Below, one piece after another: positions 49,837-61,100 of a stretch of DNA of 64,000 nt (within the stretch, counting starts at the first letter, position 1; each line of letters opens with the position of its first letter). The stretch is taken from contig NW_024609948.1 of assembly GCF_016920785.2 (NCBI RefSeq), positions 1,852,362 to 1,916,361 on the forward strand, in the 5' to 3' direction. The DNA is from Ixodes scapularis. Lineage: Eukaryota > Arthropoda > Arachnida > Ixodida > Ixodidae. The translations under genes and the position numbers were made by a program. The notes beneath the pieces were generated by a model. That model had not been told where the DNA came from, searched no databases, and saw nothing but the letters and a program-made list of their open reading frames with translations.

Positions 49837-51554
49837 CTACAGTCGCAGCGACTTCCACAGATAATACAGGGCAATATCGACGATCAGCAACGAGTGATAC
49901 ATTTGACGATATATATTGTCTATATCATTCTTTTTGTCGCGATATACACTCCTGGCTATGATGAGACGGTTTAGCCGCATGCGGTAGAGTGCCGAACGAA
50001 ACCTGAGTGCCTTGTATTTTAGGTAGCGGTTGCTCACGATGAGGTAGTTTACGCGTCGCTTGCCGATCGAGTTTGCCTTGCCCTCGTACACTTCGTAAAC
50101 CGTGTTCTTTAGAGCGTCGAGCTCTTTGACCAGCTCGATCGCGGGAATGTCGATCGGCACGAGGTGCATAGAGGAAACGGCGTACTTAATGTACATTCCC
50201 ATCATCTCGTCTCGGATCTTGAGGTTGATGCGCGGATCAACGTCGTTCAGATAGGATAGATGCTCCGACGAAAGGCTGTACTCGTCCATGGTATCGGGAA
50301 ACATCTTCTTGGGTGAAGAATTTGCAATATTCGTCACCAATTTCATGTTTATTTTTCCGTTAATCAATAAGTCCTGAGTGTAGCTTGTGTTATCTAAATC
50401 GTGCACCTGAAGAAATTTGTGAATAGTCTGGATCGCGACGTTGATGCACGTGGCCATGACGTTCTCGGACACGATGAACTCTATCCTATATAACTCGCCC
50501 ACCAGGGTGTTATAGGCAGCCTTGATGCGAGCGTCGTGCACGCTCGTGTCTTGGGTAACCACGAGCTCTAGGTTATACAGGGCGTTGGAATAGGCACTGT
50601 TGAATGCGTTCATGTAGGTCACTAGCGCGTATTGGAGGTACATGATCATCGACTGCTGGAGCTTCTCTATTTTTGGGACAAGCTCGGGCTGCGACTCTAG
50701 GATATCCCTTAGGTTTTGATCGAATAGGCGTCGCAACATAACTATCATGACAAGGACGGATATCCTGGCGTACAATATAGTTTGGGTGGAATGGCCCGCG
50801 ATCACGTCTCTAGTCTTCTTCAAGACGTCGGCGTACGTGTTGGCGGACGCGTCGTTCAACGACTCGATTTTTAACAATTGCCTCGCGGGTAATGGATGGA
50901 GTATTACGCGCTTCACCCACCTCGGTAACGTGGTATGATTTATCAACTCCACGGACTTGTCCGGCGCTTCGGTTCGTTTGATTGCCAGACTGTCGTTGAT
51001 GCTCTTCCATTTGTCGTCTTGCTTCGGTAACGGCATCTTTTCCACGGTTGGTTTCGTGTCGGTGTTATTTCGGTTTTGGGTTGGAACATCTCGGCCTCCT
51101 CTTTCTTTACGTATTTCGCGGACTTTTCTACGCTTTGTTTCGTGTCGGTCTTGTAATTAAAATCGAGATCGTCCCCCATCCTGGGGAAATATTTTTTTTC
51201 GCCCATTTCGGGTTTGGGTTGGAACATCTCGGCCTGCTCATTCTTTACGTATGTTTCTGTTTCCGCGTATTTTGGTGCAGTGTCTGCCTCAGATTTTACG
51301 GAAGCCGCTTCCGCCTTGATATCGCCTCCTTTGAAAGTAGGCTTTGGGGCGAATTTATAAGGGACGGGGACGGATGGAGTCTTACGCGTGAAATCGGTCG
51401 AAGGATCCCCGCTAAACGTCGTTTGAGGTCGTGCGCTATCGTACACTAAAGGGGGAGGTGGTCTAGAATAGGGTCCCGGAAAGTACCTGTTGATGTCGCT
51501 AGTCAACTGTTCTAGACAACTGATGAGTTTTCTGTGCGGATTATTAGCCGCCAT
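49837..51554 (-). pseudogene. hypothetical structural-looking protein with one frameshift
   Basis: Starts MAANNPHRKLISCLEQL at 51554. About 160 residues of proline-, lysine- and glutamate-rich linker follow, with repeats such as E-A/Q-E/A-M-F-Q-P-K-x-E and K-T-D-T-K-Q-S-V-E-K-S. Near 51080-51090 the frame slips: the original frame loses the T-D-T-K-P-T-V-E-K repeat unit, which appears in the other frame leading into the domain 51045-49837 (a helical region with a hydrophobic C-terminal segment, D-I-A-L-Y-Y-L-W-K-S-L-R-L). One missing or extra base explains it. It ends in TAG 49837-49839, and the same frame continues open into the next gene. The N-terminal H-R-K-L-I-S-C-L-E-Q-L motif recurs in the upstream neighbour. 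Confidence 0.7.
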
Positions 51555-51617
51555 TTTGAATGTTTAGAAAACGAAAGAGAAACGCGCAAAGTGGTTTTAT
51601 CTTCTTTTTATTTAAAT

Positions 51618-53267
51618 TCACGATCTATACGACCTTTCCAACTCGTGCTTAAGCCGATCCAGGACTTCTCCGATGTCTCGGCGCGAGTAGCTATCGTAAG
51701 GCAGGCATATCATGGGCTTGCCGTACAACTCGTACAGGGCCGACTTGATATCGTTCACGATCCCAAGCAGGCGATCGTACTCGGCGTTCTTCTGATGTAC
51801 CTCGCGTCGTAGGTTTTCGATGGCGTTAAGGAGGGAGTCCCTGTCGGCGTGCATCGCGTACTGACTCGTCGTTTGCGACTGTTGAGAACGGAGGTTGCAG
51901 AGCATGCCGGTGATGCCCACCGAAAGTTGCTCCATACAGCCAATCATCTTGTGGCGATCTTCCGGGCTCATTTCTTCGGTGTTCGACTCACGAATCCCTT
52001 GAACGCATTGGTTCACATTGTGGAACATTTGGTGGATCGAATTCCGCTTGGCCATGTTTACCGTTTTTGTAACATCTTTTAGCTCTGGAATCGGGTTTTG
52101 TTCTTTGCAAGAGGCGGAGTCGTTTCTCCCGTGCATGTAGACGACACAGGCCCGCAGGCGGTTGGCCCAACGAACCGCGGCGTCGAAGGAAAACTTGAAT
52201 AGCTCACAGAGATACCGACTGGTGTTGGAGGTAAACTTGGGATGCTGCGTGACAATCTTTATTATGGAATCCAGTAGGTCGATCCATCGCTCGAGCTCCG
52301 AGTGGTCGTAGTCGCTGGAAAAGTAGCTTTCGGCGGTAGCCAGGTCGCTCGTGTCACCGTTGATAACGTCCGAAAAGGCGCTCTTGACGATGCCCGTATC
52401 CACAGAGTTTAGCAGCGAGACGTCAAAGTCGCGAATCTTTTTCTCGTACAGACTCTTGAGTGCGAAACTACTGGGCAGGGTTTCGCTCTCCAGGCGCGAA
52501 ATTTCCTTCGGCCCGGGGAAGACGTCCGACAGTTTGAGCGATAGGTCGCGGCAGTAGGGTCGGAGTCCGCCGCCGAGGCTACACAACATTTGAAACAGGA
52601 GCGGGGTCTTTGACGACGACTTGAGCAACTCGCGATAATTTACCCTGTCAAAGTCTTTCTTGTACAGACGGCGGCCGTCCGAGTAGACGGCGTAGCTAAT
52701 GTCGGGGGCGTCGCGCTGCATTGCCTTGGCCGCTAGAACGTAAGAACTTCTGCCGACTCTCTTGTACACGTTTACCGGAGAGGCTTTGAAGACGTAATGG
52801 GTGGTCGGATCGTCCCAGTGTTCCTTTGTCGGCGTCGTCGTCTCGTCTTCCATCCTGTCGGAATATTTCCAACACAACTGCACGTCGTCGTCTCTCAAGG
52901 TCACCGTCGTATTGGTCGTCGCGGTAAATTCCTTGAAATACAGAACGCTGGCGGGAGACTGAGCCTCGTTAAAAAGGGCTTTGATTTCGAACCACACGTC
53001 CAGGGGAGACGCGAGTTCCTTGTTCAAGTAAAAGGGCCACGTCTGCCCCGTATCGGTCTTGGCCTTGGCGGAGTCGAGCAACCACCGCATGGCGGCAAGT
53101 GTCGTCGACGTCTCTTTTATCGGAACGATGCCGCAAGAGGGCAACTCGCGCCGCTTCTTTGCGGTGACCTTGAACTCGTCTTCCCTTTGTCTTTTGTTGT
53201 AGAGAGGCGGAGTCCATTCCGCATTGATTTCGTCATTGATAACCTTTACGTCTCTCAGTGTGCTCAT
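51618..53267 (-). CDS. hypothetical protein with C-terminal coiled coil, ~549 aa
   Basis: Chosen start MSTLRDVKVINDEIN at 53267; an ATG five codons upstream (53282) and a frame open still further up are alternatives. A TATATATA sequence (53268-53275) lies just upstream. The middle has no known domain. Near residue 460 it has H-K-M-I-G-C-M-E-Q-L-S, the motif that opens the neighbour at 51554, then a coiled-coil-like tail (L-L-N-A-I-E-N-L-R-R-E-V-H-Q-K-N). It is divergent from the next plus-strand gene. It is plausibly a structural partner of the 49837-51554 product. Confidence 0.72.
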   Translation of the reverse strand: MSTLRDVKVINDEINAEWTPPLYNKRQREDEFKVTAKKRRELPSCGIVPIKETSTTLAAMRWLLDSAKAKTDTGQTWPFYLNKELASPLDVWFEIKALFNEAQSPASVLYFKEFTATTNTTVTLRDDDVQLCWKYSDRMEDETTTPTKEHWDDPTTHYVFKASPVNVYKRVGRSSYVLAAKAMQRDAPDISYAVYSDGRRLYKKDFDRVNYRELLKSSSKTPLLFQMLCSLGGGLRPYCRDLSLKLSDVFPGPKEISRLESETLPSSFALKSLYEKKIRDFDVSLLNSVDTGIVKSAFSDVINGDTSDLATAESYFSSDYDHSELERWIDLLDSIIKIVTQHPKFTSNTSRYLCELFKFSFDAAVRWANRLRACVVYMHGRNDSASCKEQNPIPELKDVTKTVNMAKRNSIHQMFHNVNQCVQGIRESNTEEMSPEDRHKMIGCMEQLSVGITGMLCNLRSQQSQTTSQYAMHADRDSLLNAIENLRREVHQKNAEYDRLLGIVNDIKSALYELYGKPMICLPYDSYSRRDIGEVLDRLKHELERSYRS

Positions 53268-53311
53268 ATATATATCGCACATGGTCGTAGTCGGGGGGAA
53301 CTTTTTTAAAC

Positions 53312-55159
53312 ATGGCGTGTGTGGGGGGAATGGTCCTACATCCTGGTGATTTGCGAAATACGAGAATTTTGAATTCACTGGGATACTGTCTGGATGCCAA
53401 GTACATCGTGTGCCCTCACCACTACAAGTACGAGTTCCCCACACTGTTGGAAGCTACGCGGACTCTGTCGTCGTCGGTGTGCAAGTCGCCCGTGGCCATG
53501 AGAGAAGTGTGTCCGGAACACGATTATTACCAAATGGGGATGCCGAAATGTGAGACTATACCGGTCGTGAAACTAATGTGCTACGAACACCAGTGCATTC
53601 GACACGTAACACTATTGGATACGTCCGTGAACGAGTGCTTCGCCATCGCCCCGCAGTCCTTCGTCGATGCCGTACGAAGCGTCATCTTGCAGAAAGTGGA
53701 CTCGCACGCCATTGCATTTCTTCAAAGAGTCAAGTACAATCTCGTAACGCTCGTTGTGAATGCCAAATGCGCCGACTCGGAGAAGCTGTCGCGCCTCTTG
53801 GTACAAGAGACGTTCCCCCGTCTGCAGTATCTGTGTGTGTACGCACCCGTCTCTCCGACGTTGTGTCTACATCTAAAGGAAAGCATGCCGCGGTTGTCGA
53901 GCTTGTACCTGCAAAATTACGAATCTGTTTCGACGCTGGGGGCGATAGACAAGATCAATATGCAGGTAAACCTATCTTCCCCAGACCCGTTTGGCGTGTT
54001 TGCGAAAACTCGCACCGAAGAAGTACGCGAAGTTGTCCTCAGCTATAACTGCTCGTGCGTGAATAATCTAACGAATATGCTCACACCCACCAAAGTCAGG
54101 CGGAAGAGAACGCTGGAGGGTCGGAAACAGCTTTTATCGACCCCAATCAACGATTCTGCACTAAAGGTATGCGTGCTACGAATCTCTACAGACTGTTCGA
54201 CGGAATATGCCTCCTTGAAGCGACTCCTGAGCGAGGTAATACCTCGGCGATTTTTTGTCACGTCCCAGGTGAGAGTAGAAGCGATCGTCTTCTCGGAGGG
54301 ACTCGTCGACCTGTGGAACACCATTGGGACGGTTGCCTCAAAGCACGTGTCGCTCTACATTTCGCAACTGTTTGTCGAACACAAAATTCTATTCAACTTG
54401 TCGCTCATAAACAGAGATTTGAGTGGACGCCTCTACGTCAAGGATTGGGTCTGGAACGGTGCCGTGCTCTCGGTGTGGAATTTTCTACGAGCAGCCACCA
54501 ACGTCTATCTGCTGTCGGCGGACGAAGAGGAGCGCGACAAGACTTTGGCCTGTGCCGTAAACTCGTCGGATATCAAGACGTTTGACAAAATCACCGAGCC
54601 CCTGGAGGAGTTGAAGTACGTGACCAGTTTCTTTATTGTTTTTAACGACGATACGACGAATGTGGAGACGTACATGAGACCGGGCAAGCTCGTCAACCTG
54701 ACCTTGGTCAACGTCGCGAACGACTTTTTCGCGGGTAAGCGGCGAGACGACTACCACTTTATCTCCATGATTGTGTACCACTGGGCACCAACGTCCTCGA
54801 ACGACGTGGACGCTCTGTTCGACTTTATCGCCGGTGCGCGCAAACTCGTGGACGTGATTCTGCACCTGGACGAAAGCAAGACGCCTAAAGAGGTGGTGGA
54901 CCTTTGTCTGGCCAAGGTCGAGACATCGATACAAGACGGAGGTCGAGTAAAGGTGTCGGTACGCCACTCCAACCCCAAGGCTATCGAGCTCGAGCGGAGA
55001 TCTATTGAGTGTAGGAAGGAAGTGTTTGACGCGGTGAGGTATAGACTCCATCGCGACCCGACATACGCGACTGCCTATCTGCGCTGTGTTTCAAACGGAA
55101 TGCAAGACCTGGTTTCTAAATATACAAGATACGCAATAGCTTTCAATGAAAAGGAATAA
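53312..55159 (+). CDS. LRR-like viral protein, 615 aa
   Basis: ATG 53312 (MACVGGMVLHPGD), TAA 55159 followed by AAAG. A cysteine/histidine-rich opening (~residues 30-100) precedes irregular leucine-rich repeats: F-P-R-L-Q-Y-L-C-V-Y-A-P, M-P-R-L-S-S-L-Y-L-Q-N-Y, then further leucine/valine-rich units such as L-V-N-L-T-L-V-N-V-A. No F-box or NACHT domain was seen. LRR proteins bind partners; the viral partner is unknown. It ends tail-to-tail with the glycoprotein gene (6 bases apart). Confidence 0.6.
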   Translation: MACVGGMVLHPGDLRNTRILNSLGYCLDAKYIVCPHHYKYEFPTLLEATRTLSSSVCKSPVAMREVCPEHDYYQMGMPKCETIPVVKLMCYEHQCIRHVTLLDTSVNECFAIAPQSFVDAVRSVILQKVDSHAIAFLQRVKYNLVTLVVNAKCADSEKLSRLLVQETFPRLQYLCVYAPVSPTLCLHLKESMPRLSSLYLQNYESVSTLGAIDKINMQVNLSSPDPFGVFAKTRTEEVREVVLSYNCSCVNNLTNMLTPTKVRRKRTLEGRKQLLSTPINDSALKVCVLRISTDCSTEYASLKRLLSEVIPRRFFVTSQVRVEAIVFSEGLVDLWNTIGTVASKHVSLYISQLFVEHKILFNLSLINRDLSGRLYVKDWVWNGAVLSVWNFLRAATNVYLLSADEEERDKTLACAVNSSDIKTFDKITEPLEELKYVTSFFIVFNDDTTNVETYMRPGKLVNLTLVNVANDFFAGKRRDDYHFISMIVYHWAPTSSNDVDALFDFIAGARKLVDVILHLDESKTPKEVVDLCLAKVETSIQDGGRVKVSVRHSNPKAIELERRSIECRKEVFDAVRYRLHRDPTYATAYLRCVSNGMQDLVSKYTRYAIAFNEKE

Positions 55160-55164
55160 AGACT

Positions 55165-56206
55165 TTATTCTCGAATCATAAGCTTTTGTGGAAGTTTTCT
55201 CTTGTCGTCCATCGCTTTCTGCACGACCTCGGTCGGCGCGCTGGTATAAACGTTGATACGATTCGTCTCGATGGCCTTTTGGGTCTTCTCTTTCTCTTTC
55301 TTGCGGTTTTTTCTGGTACGGCACTTGTCCAGTAGTAATATGACCAAGAGGATAAAGAACAGGGTAAGGAAGAGGAGCGAGAGAGCTGCGAGCACTTTCG
55401 TCACGGCCGCTTTGCCAGACGCGTTGTAGTCGGCCGGACAGAGGGTGGACGTTAACAACAGCTTGTCGTCTAAGGTCGGATTCTTGTTCACCATGGCGCC
55501 TATTGCGTCAACGACCGATTCGACGTAGCTTAGGCGGCTGCCGCACGGAATACAGTTATGCTGAAAGTGGCGCGTGTAGTTTCCCTCGATCAGTGGGCTA
55601 TTGTGGCAGATCCTGACGGTCTGATCGACCAGGTCCTCGCGCCCGCACAGGAGTGTCAAGAGGCGACCAAAGTCTCGTGCGGTGTGCGCTACGCTCGTGC
55701 GCATCATACCATCGGGTCCGTTGAGGCTCTTGGTGCAATTGATCGCGTAGCCGCCGTCACCGGTGCTTGTGAGCTTAAAGGTCACGTTTGAGAAGGTAGT
55801 GAACGTAATGTCGGGCGATTCGACGGTTGCGGAAAACAGGTAGTATCGAACGTGCTTGTTTACGGATACGCCGATGGCGTCCACGTGAAAGTCGGCTCTC
55901 GTCGTTGCAATTTGAACAGCAGATATCGGGCCTATTCTCGGTCGCGCCAAGTAATTCGTCGCGTTTTCGGCGTTCGAATATGCGAAATTGACTTCCCCGT
56001 TTGCACTGCACTGGGCGAGGATCTTTCGACTCGTGTTAAACTTTGGATAGTAAAGAGTGCGTGGATCGTTGGCAAATACTAGTACCTTGGTAGTGGTATT
56101 TAAAGCGACGTTACCCGAATCGTCCAAGATGGGTATCCTGATGTTTGGCGTCACCCTACACACGGGTCGGGGGGTGCACGCTGGTAACACAACGTTCCAC
56201 GCATAC
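55165..56206 (-). pseudogene. C-terminal part of split viral membrane glycoprotein
   Basis: Minus-strand coding that continues the gene begun at 62909, in frame after discounting the Gypsy element and one copy of the 4-bp target. It is an ectodomain with many N-x-S/T sites and cysteines, then one hydrophobic segment of ~22 residues (V-L-A-A-L-S-L-L-F-L-T-L-F-F-I-L-L), then a cytoplasmic K/R-rich tail (CRTRKNRKKEKEK) to TAA. The visible open frame starts within the left LTR (MLSQP...), but that stretch is transposon sequence. The architecture is that of a type I viral envelope protein. Confidence 0.85.
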
Positions 56207-56593
56207 TGCCGCGCGCAAGGCTGAGAAAGCAACGCTCGGTCACGGTCCTCCAGAAAGTTCCCGTTTATTCATGTACCGCACGTAACTTCTATCATTTATC
56301 CCTGCTTTTGTTTTCTAGGAAGTGCGTGTTCATTCTCGCCCCGATCACGCGACGCTCGAACCGCTTTCGCCGAATCTTCGAGATAGCGGAGCACTCTAGA
56401 TAAGAGGCCGCCCGCGACCTTGTCGAGTCAGTCTCGCCCCAGCGCTCGATTCTGCTGACACGCCGACTTCGACGCCCGCGACGCTCTGCTTTCTTCTGTT
56501 TCCTTCTTTATTTTTTTGGCACAAGTTCGCCACATTAAACGTTTATTTCTTTCTGTTTATTTCCTGTTTTTTGTTTGGTCACCACCCGTGACA
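56207..56593 (+). repeat. left LTR
   Basis: 387 bp, TG...CA, next to the ATAC target copy at 56203-56206. Contains a TTTATT-rich stretch towards its 3' end. Confidence 0.95.
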
Positions 56594-56595
56594 TT

Positions 56596-56613
56596 TGGTG
56601 GAGGTGCTGGGTA
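56596..56613 (+). promoter_or_regulatory. probable primer-binding site
   Basis: TGGTGGAGGTGCTGGGTA begins two bases after the left LTR and starts with TGG, the complement of a tRNA CCA end. The tRNA species was not identified. Confidence 0.6.
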
Positions 56614-56617
56614 CCGC

Positions 56618-58009
56618 ATGCCCTTGCAGCGTTCCCCTCCCAGGACCCGCAGTGCAAGCCCGACTCCAAGCTCGCTGAGAAGACCACTCAGCGCGGAACC
56701 TGAAACTCGGACCAGCCGCCGCACCAAGGGAGAGGATCCGGAGTACGGTTTGCTGCTGGACAAACCCAAGCCGAAGAAGACGACGATGGACAACCAGTCG
56801 CAGGCCCCCACCGCTCCTGCCGTCGTCTACCTACCCGTCGCTCCTCGGACACCGGCTCCATTCCACGGCGAAAGCCACGAAGACATCGACGACTGGGTAC
56901 AACAGTACGAACGAGTGGCCCGTCATAACGGATGGACACCGGAACAGTGTCTGCAAAACGCTTACTTCGCCTTGGAAGCCACCGCCCGGAACTGGTTCGA
57001 GAACCACGAAGCTTCGATCACTTCCTGGGAGCAACTCAAGGCTGAGTTGCGAAGAACGTTCATGAGCGAACACCGAAGAGAACGCGCGGAAGAGCTTCTT
57101 CAAGCGAGGATTCAAGGCCCTAACGAGAGCATCGTTAGTTTCGTGGAAGATGTCCTGCGACTGAGCAACCGCGCCGATCCCGAAGCATCCGAAGCAAAGA
57201 AGCTCAGAGTCTTGATGCGTGGCGTCAAGGAAAGCATTTTCGGTGGTCTTGTGCGGAGCCCGCCTACCACCGTCGAAGGCTTCATGACGGAGGCCACCAA
57301 CATCGAACGTGCCCTTCTAGCACGAGCCACCCACTATCACCGAGTTCCCGGCGTCGGTTCCTTTTCGCCTTCCGGCTGCAACACCGCGGACATCCGCGAG
57401 ATGATCCGAGACGTCGTCCGGGAAGAGATCAAGAAACTTCTACCTGCCGCCGCAAGCCCAGCCTCGCCCTCAATCGCCGAGATTGTGCGGGAAGAAATCC
57501 AGAGAACCTTCCAGAAAGAGGCTCCCGTCGTCGTGGCAGCCCCCGAGGAGCCCACGTTGACTTACGCCGCAGTGGCTCGACGGCCACCGCCTCCTCCTCG
57601 TCGCGCCTATGTCGCGCCGCCCCGACGTCAGTCTCCTGCGCCGCAGCACGACCGACACCACGACGACCAGGTCCAGTACGCCTGCCCGGAGCCTCGCGCA
57701 CCCCGCAAGACCGACGTGTGGCGTACGCCCGACCGACGCCCTCTGTGCTTTCATTGCGGGGAAGCGGACCACACCTACCGCCGATGCCCATACCGACGAC
57801 TCGGGCTACGCGGGTTCCACCCGAACGACCCGCGCCCCCGTCATGGTGAACGCCCTATCGAGATCGACGAGTACCTGCGACGACCTCAGTCCCCCGAGCC
57901 TGCGTCCCACCGAGAGTTCCGGTCGCCATCGCCACGACGTCCAGCTTCGCCGATGCACCGACCCCGACGTGAAAGCCTGTCGCCCCTCGCTCCTCGCCGG
58001 GGAAACTAG
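56618..58009 (+). CDS. Gypsy gag
   Basis: 463 aa from ATG 56618 (MPLQRSPPRTRS), the first ATG after the primer site; the frame is open upstream into the LTR. Residues ~95-250 have the retrotransposon capsid pattern (D-W-V-Q-Q-Y-E..., N-W-F-E-N, W-E-Q-L-K-A-E-L-R-R-T-F). One CCHC knuckle, CFHCGEADHTYRRC, lies near residue 370. The tail is proline/arginine-rich and ends at TAG 58009. Confidence 0.92.
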   Translation: MPLQRSPPRTRSASPTPSSLRRPLSAEPETRTSRRTKGEDPEYGLLLDKPKPKKTTMDNQSQAPTAPAVVYLPVAPRTPAPFHGESHEDIDDWVQQYERVARHNGWTPEQCLQNAYFALEATARNWFENHEASITSWEQLKAELRRTFMSEHRRERAEELLQARIQGPNESIVSFVEDVLRLSNRADPEASEAKKLRVLMRGVKESIFGGLVRSPPTTVEGFMTEATNIERALLARATHYHRVPGVGSFSPSGCNTADIREMIRDVVREEIKKLLPAAASPASPSIAEIVREEIQRTFQKEAPVVVAAPEEPTLTYAAVARRPPPPPRRAYVAPPRRQSPAPQHDRHHDDQVQYACPEPRAPRKTDVWRTPDRRPLCFHCGEADHTYRRCPYRRLGLRGFHPNDPRPRHGERPIEIDEYLRRPQSPEPASHREFRSPSPRRPASPMHRPRRESLSPLAPRRGN

Positions 58010-58125
58010 GCGCGGCAACCCCTGGAGGTGGAGTTGCCGAAGACGACCGACGTAAAGAGCCTCCAAGAACGCCGGAGCGCTCCCACTCTCCCGACGCCAC
58101 GCATCGCTACGACGCCCCTGCAACG

Positions 58126-61100
58126 GTGTCCAACAACCTAAACGTCGTCATCGACGGTCACGACGCATCGGCACTCGTGGACACCGGAGCAGACTACTCA
58201 GTCTTGAGTGGGAGGCTCTCCCGCCGCCTTCGAAAAGTCATGACGCCGTGGGAAGGACCCCAAATACGAACCGCCGGAGGTCATCTCATCACACCAGTCG
58301 GGAGATGCACTGCTCGCGTCGAGATCCACGGTGAAACGTGCCCTGTCAAGTTCGTCGTTCTGCAAGACTGTTCGAGGGACGTTATCCTCGGAATGGACTT
58401 CCTCTGCGAGTATGGCGCCGTCATCGACCTCGGAACAAACCGGCTGACGCTACGAAAACCTGCTCCACCAGCGGAGGAACCCGAAGCGACGTCACCCACG
58501 GTCCGAGTCCTCGCAAACCACGTAAACCTACCACCGCGGTCGAGTGTTTTCGTACTTGTCGGGATCGATGAAGCTTCCTGTGGCGAAGTTCTTCTCGAGG
58601 GAAGCCTCCAATTGCTCTTGGGAAGAGGCATAGGCGTCGCAAGGGGAGTAGCTGAACTTCAGGATGGGCGGACTGTGGCCCTCGTGACGAACTTCCGAAA
58701 CGAAACGCAACACCTCACGAAAGGTGCAGCCGTGGGCCACGTCGAGAAACTCCGAAACCCCGCCGAAATCACTGCGATCACTGACGAATCATCGCCGCCC
58801 CAGCAAGACAGTACGTCGCCAGCGCAGCTCGACATTGACCCTAAGCTTCCGGACCCTGAACGGCGTCAGCTGGTTAACCTCCTCGCCGAATACCGCGACT
58901 GCTTTGCGACGTCGTCGAAGGTGCGCCAGACCGCGGTTGCCAAGCACCGCATTGTTACTGAGGACGACGCGCGCCCTGTGCATCGATCGCCGTACAGAGT
59001 CTCCGCTAAGGAAAGGGAGGTGATCCATCAGCAAGTTCAAGAGATGCTGAATGACGACATAATCCAACCTTCAAGCAGTCCATGGGCCTCTCCAGTCGTG
59101 CTGGTTAAGAAGAAGGACGGAACTCTTCGGTTCTGCGTGGACTACCGGCAGCTAAACACGGTTACGAAGAAAGACGTCTACCCACTCCCCCGCATCGACG
59201 ACACTCTAGACCGGCTGCGCCACTCTCGATACTTTTCATCGATGGACCTGAAGAGCGGCTACTGGCAAATCGAGGTCGACGAACGGGACCGAGAGAAGAC
59301 AGCCTTCGTCACGCCGGATGGACTGTACGAGTTCAAGGTGATGCCCTTCGGACTATGCACAGCGCCAGCAACTTTCCAGCGTGTCATGGACACCGTACTG
59401 GCAGGGCTGAAGTGGCAGAGTTGTCTCGTCTACCTTGACGACGTCGTAGTATTTTCAGCTGACTTCGACGAGCACTTGAGACGACTCCGAGCTGTTCTTC
59501 AAGCCATTCAGACCGCCGGACTCACACTCAAGCCGTCAAAGTGCCGGTTCGCCTATGACGAACTGAAGTTCCTTGGCCACGTGGTTAGTAACGAAGGCGT
59601 CCGCCCAGACCCCGAGAAGACTCGCGCCGTCGCGGCATTTCCAGCGCCGACAGATAAGAAGGCCGTGCGAAGATTCCTTGGACTTTGTGCCTATTATCGA
59701 CGCTTCGTTCGGGATTTCGCAAGGATTTCCGCACCACTTACGAATCTCACGAAGGACGCCAAGAAGTTCGAATGGGCCGAGGAGCAACAGCAGGCATTCG
59801 ACGAACTGAAACGACGACTCCAGACTTCTCCTGTGCTTGGACATTTCGACCAGGATGCGGAAACAGAAATTCACACGGACGCAAGTAACGCGGGACTGGG
59901 CGCAGTACTGGTCCAAGTGCAAGAAGGCATCGAGCGAGTCATCGCCTACGCAAGTCGGACATTGTCCAAGGCGGAGAAAAATTACTCCACAACTGAGAAA
60001 GAATGCCTTGCGGTCGTCTGGGCAATAACGAAGTTTCGTCCGTACTTGTACGGCAGCCCGTTCCGTGTAGTCACGGACCACCACTCGCTCTGCTGGCTTG
60101 CGAAGCTGAAGGACCCGTCAGGACGCCTCGCTCGATGGAGTCTTCGACTACAAGAGTTCAACATGACAGTGGTTTATAAGTCAGGCCGCAAGCACAGCGA
60201 CGCCGACTGCCTGTCCAGAGCCCCCGTCGAAACCCCTTCCGGCTGCAGCGACGACAATGACGACGAGTGCTTTCTAGGAGCAGTGAACACCGACGATATG
60301 GCACGACGTCAACGGGACGATCCTGAGCTGCGCGCATTAATCGAGCACCTGGAAGGGGGCAGGAGTACCGTGCCACGTGTCTTCTCACGAGTACTGCCGA
60401 CCTTCGCCATCCGACAAGGTGTACTCTACAGAGAGAATTTGGGCAACAACAACACACCTTGGTTGCTGGTAATCCCGAGTGACCTTCGAGAGGAGATCTT
60501 CCAAGCCTGCCACGACGACCCGACATCCGGACACCTTGGTTACAGCCGGACACTGGCCCGTATTCGTGAAAAGTATTACTGGCCGAAGCTCCCCAAGACC
60601 GTCCACCTATACACACGATCATGCCACGAGTGCCAGCGACGCAAGAAACCGCCGACGAGGCCGGCCGGACTTCTGCAGCCCATTTCTCCTCCAACTACAC
60701 CCTTCCAGCAGATCGGAATGGATCTACTTGGTCCTTTTCCGCCTTCGACGTCGGGGAACCGCTGGATCATCGTCGCCACAGATTATCTCACGCGGTACGC
60801 CGAAACGAAAGCTCTTCCTTCAGGGACTGCTGTGGAAGTCGCCAAGTTTTTCATCGAGTCCATCGTCCTCCGGCACGGCGCTCCCGAGGTTCTGATTACA
60901 GATCGCGGATCTTCGTTCATGGCCCAGCTGACGCAAGAGATCCTTCGTCTCAGTGGCACCGGCCATCGTCGAACCACTGCATACCACCCGCAGACCAACG
61001 GACTGACCGAGCGACTCAACAAGACAATCGCCGATATGATCTCTATGTACGTCGACGTAGAGCACAAGACGTGGGACGAGGTGCTGCCCTACGTCACGTT

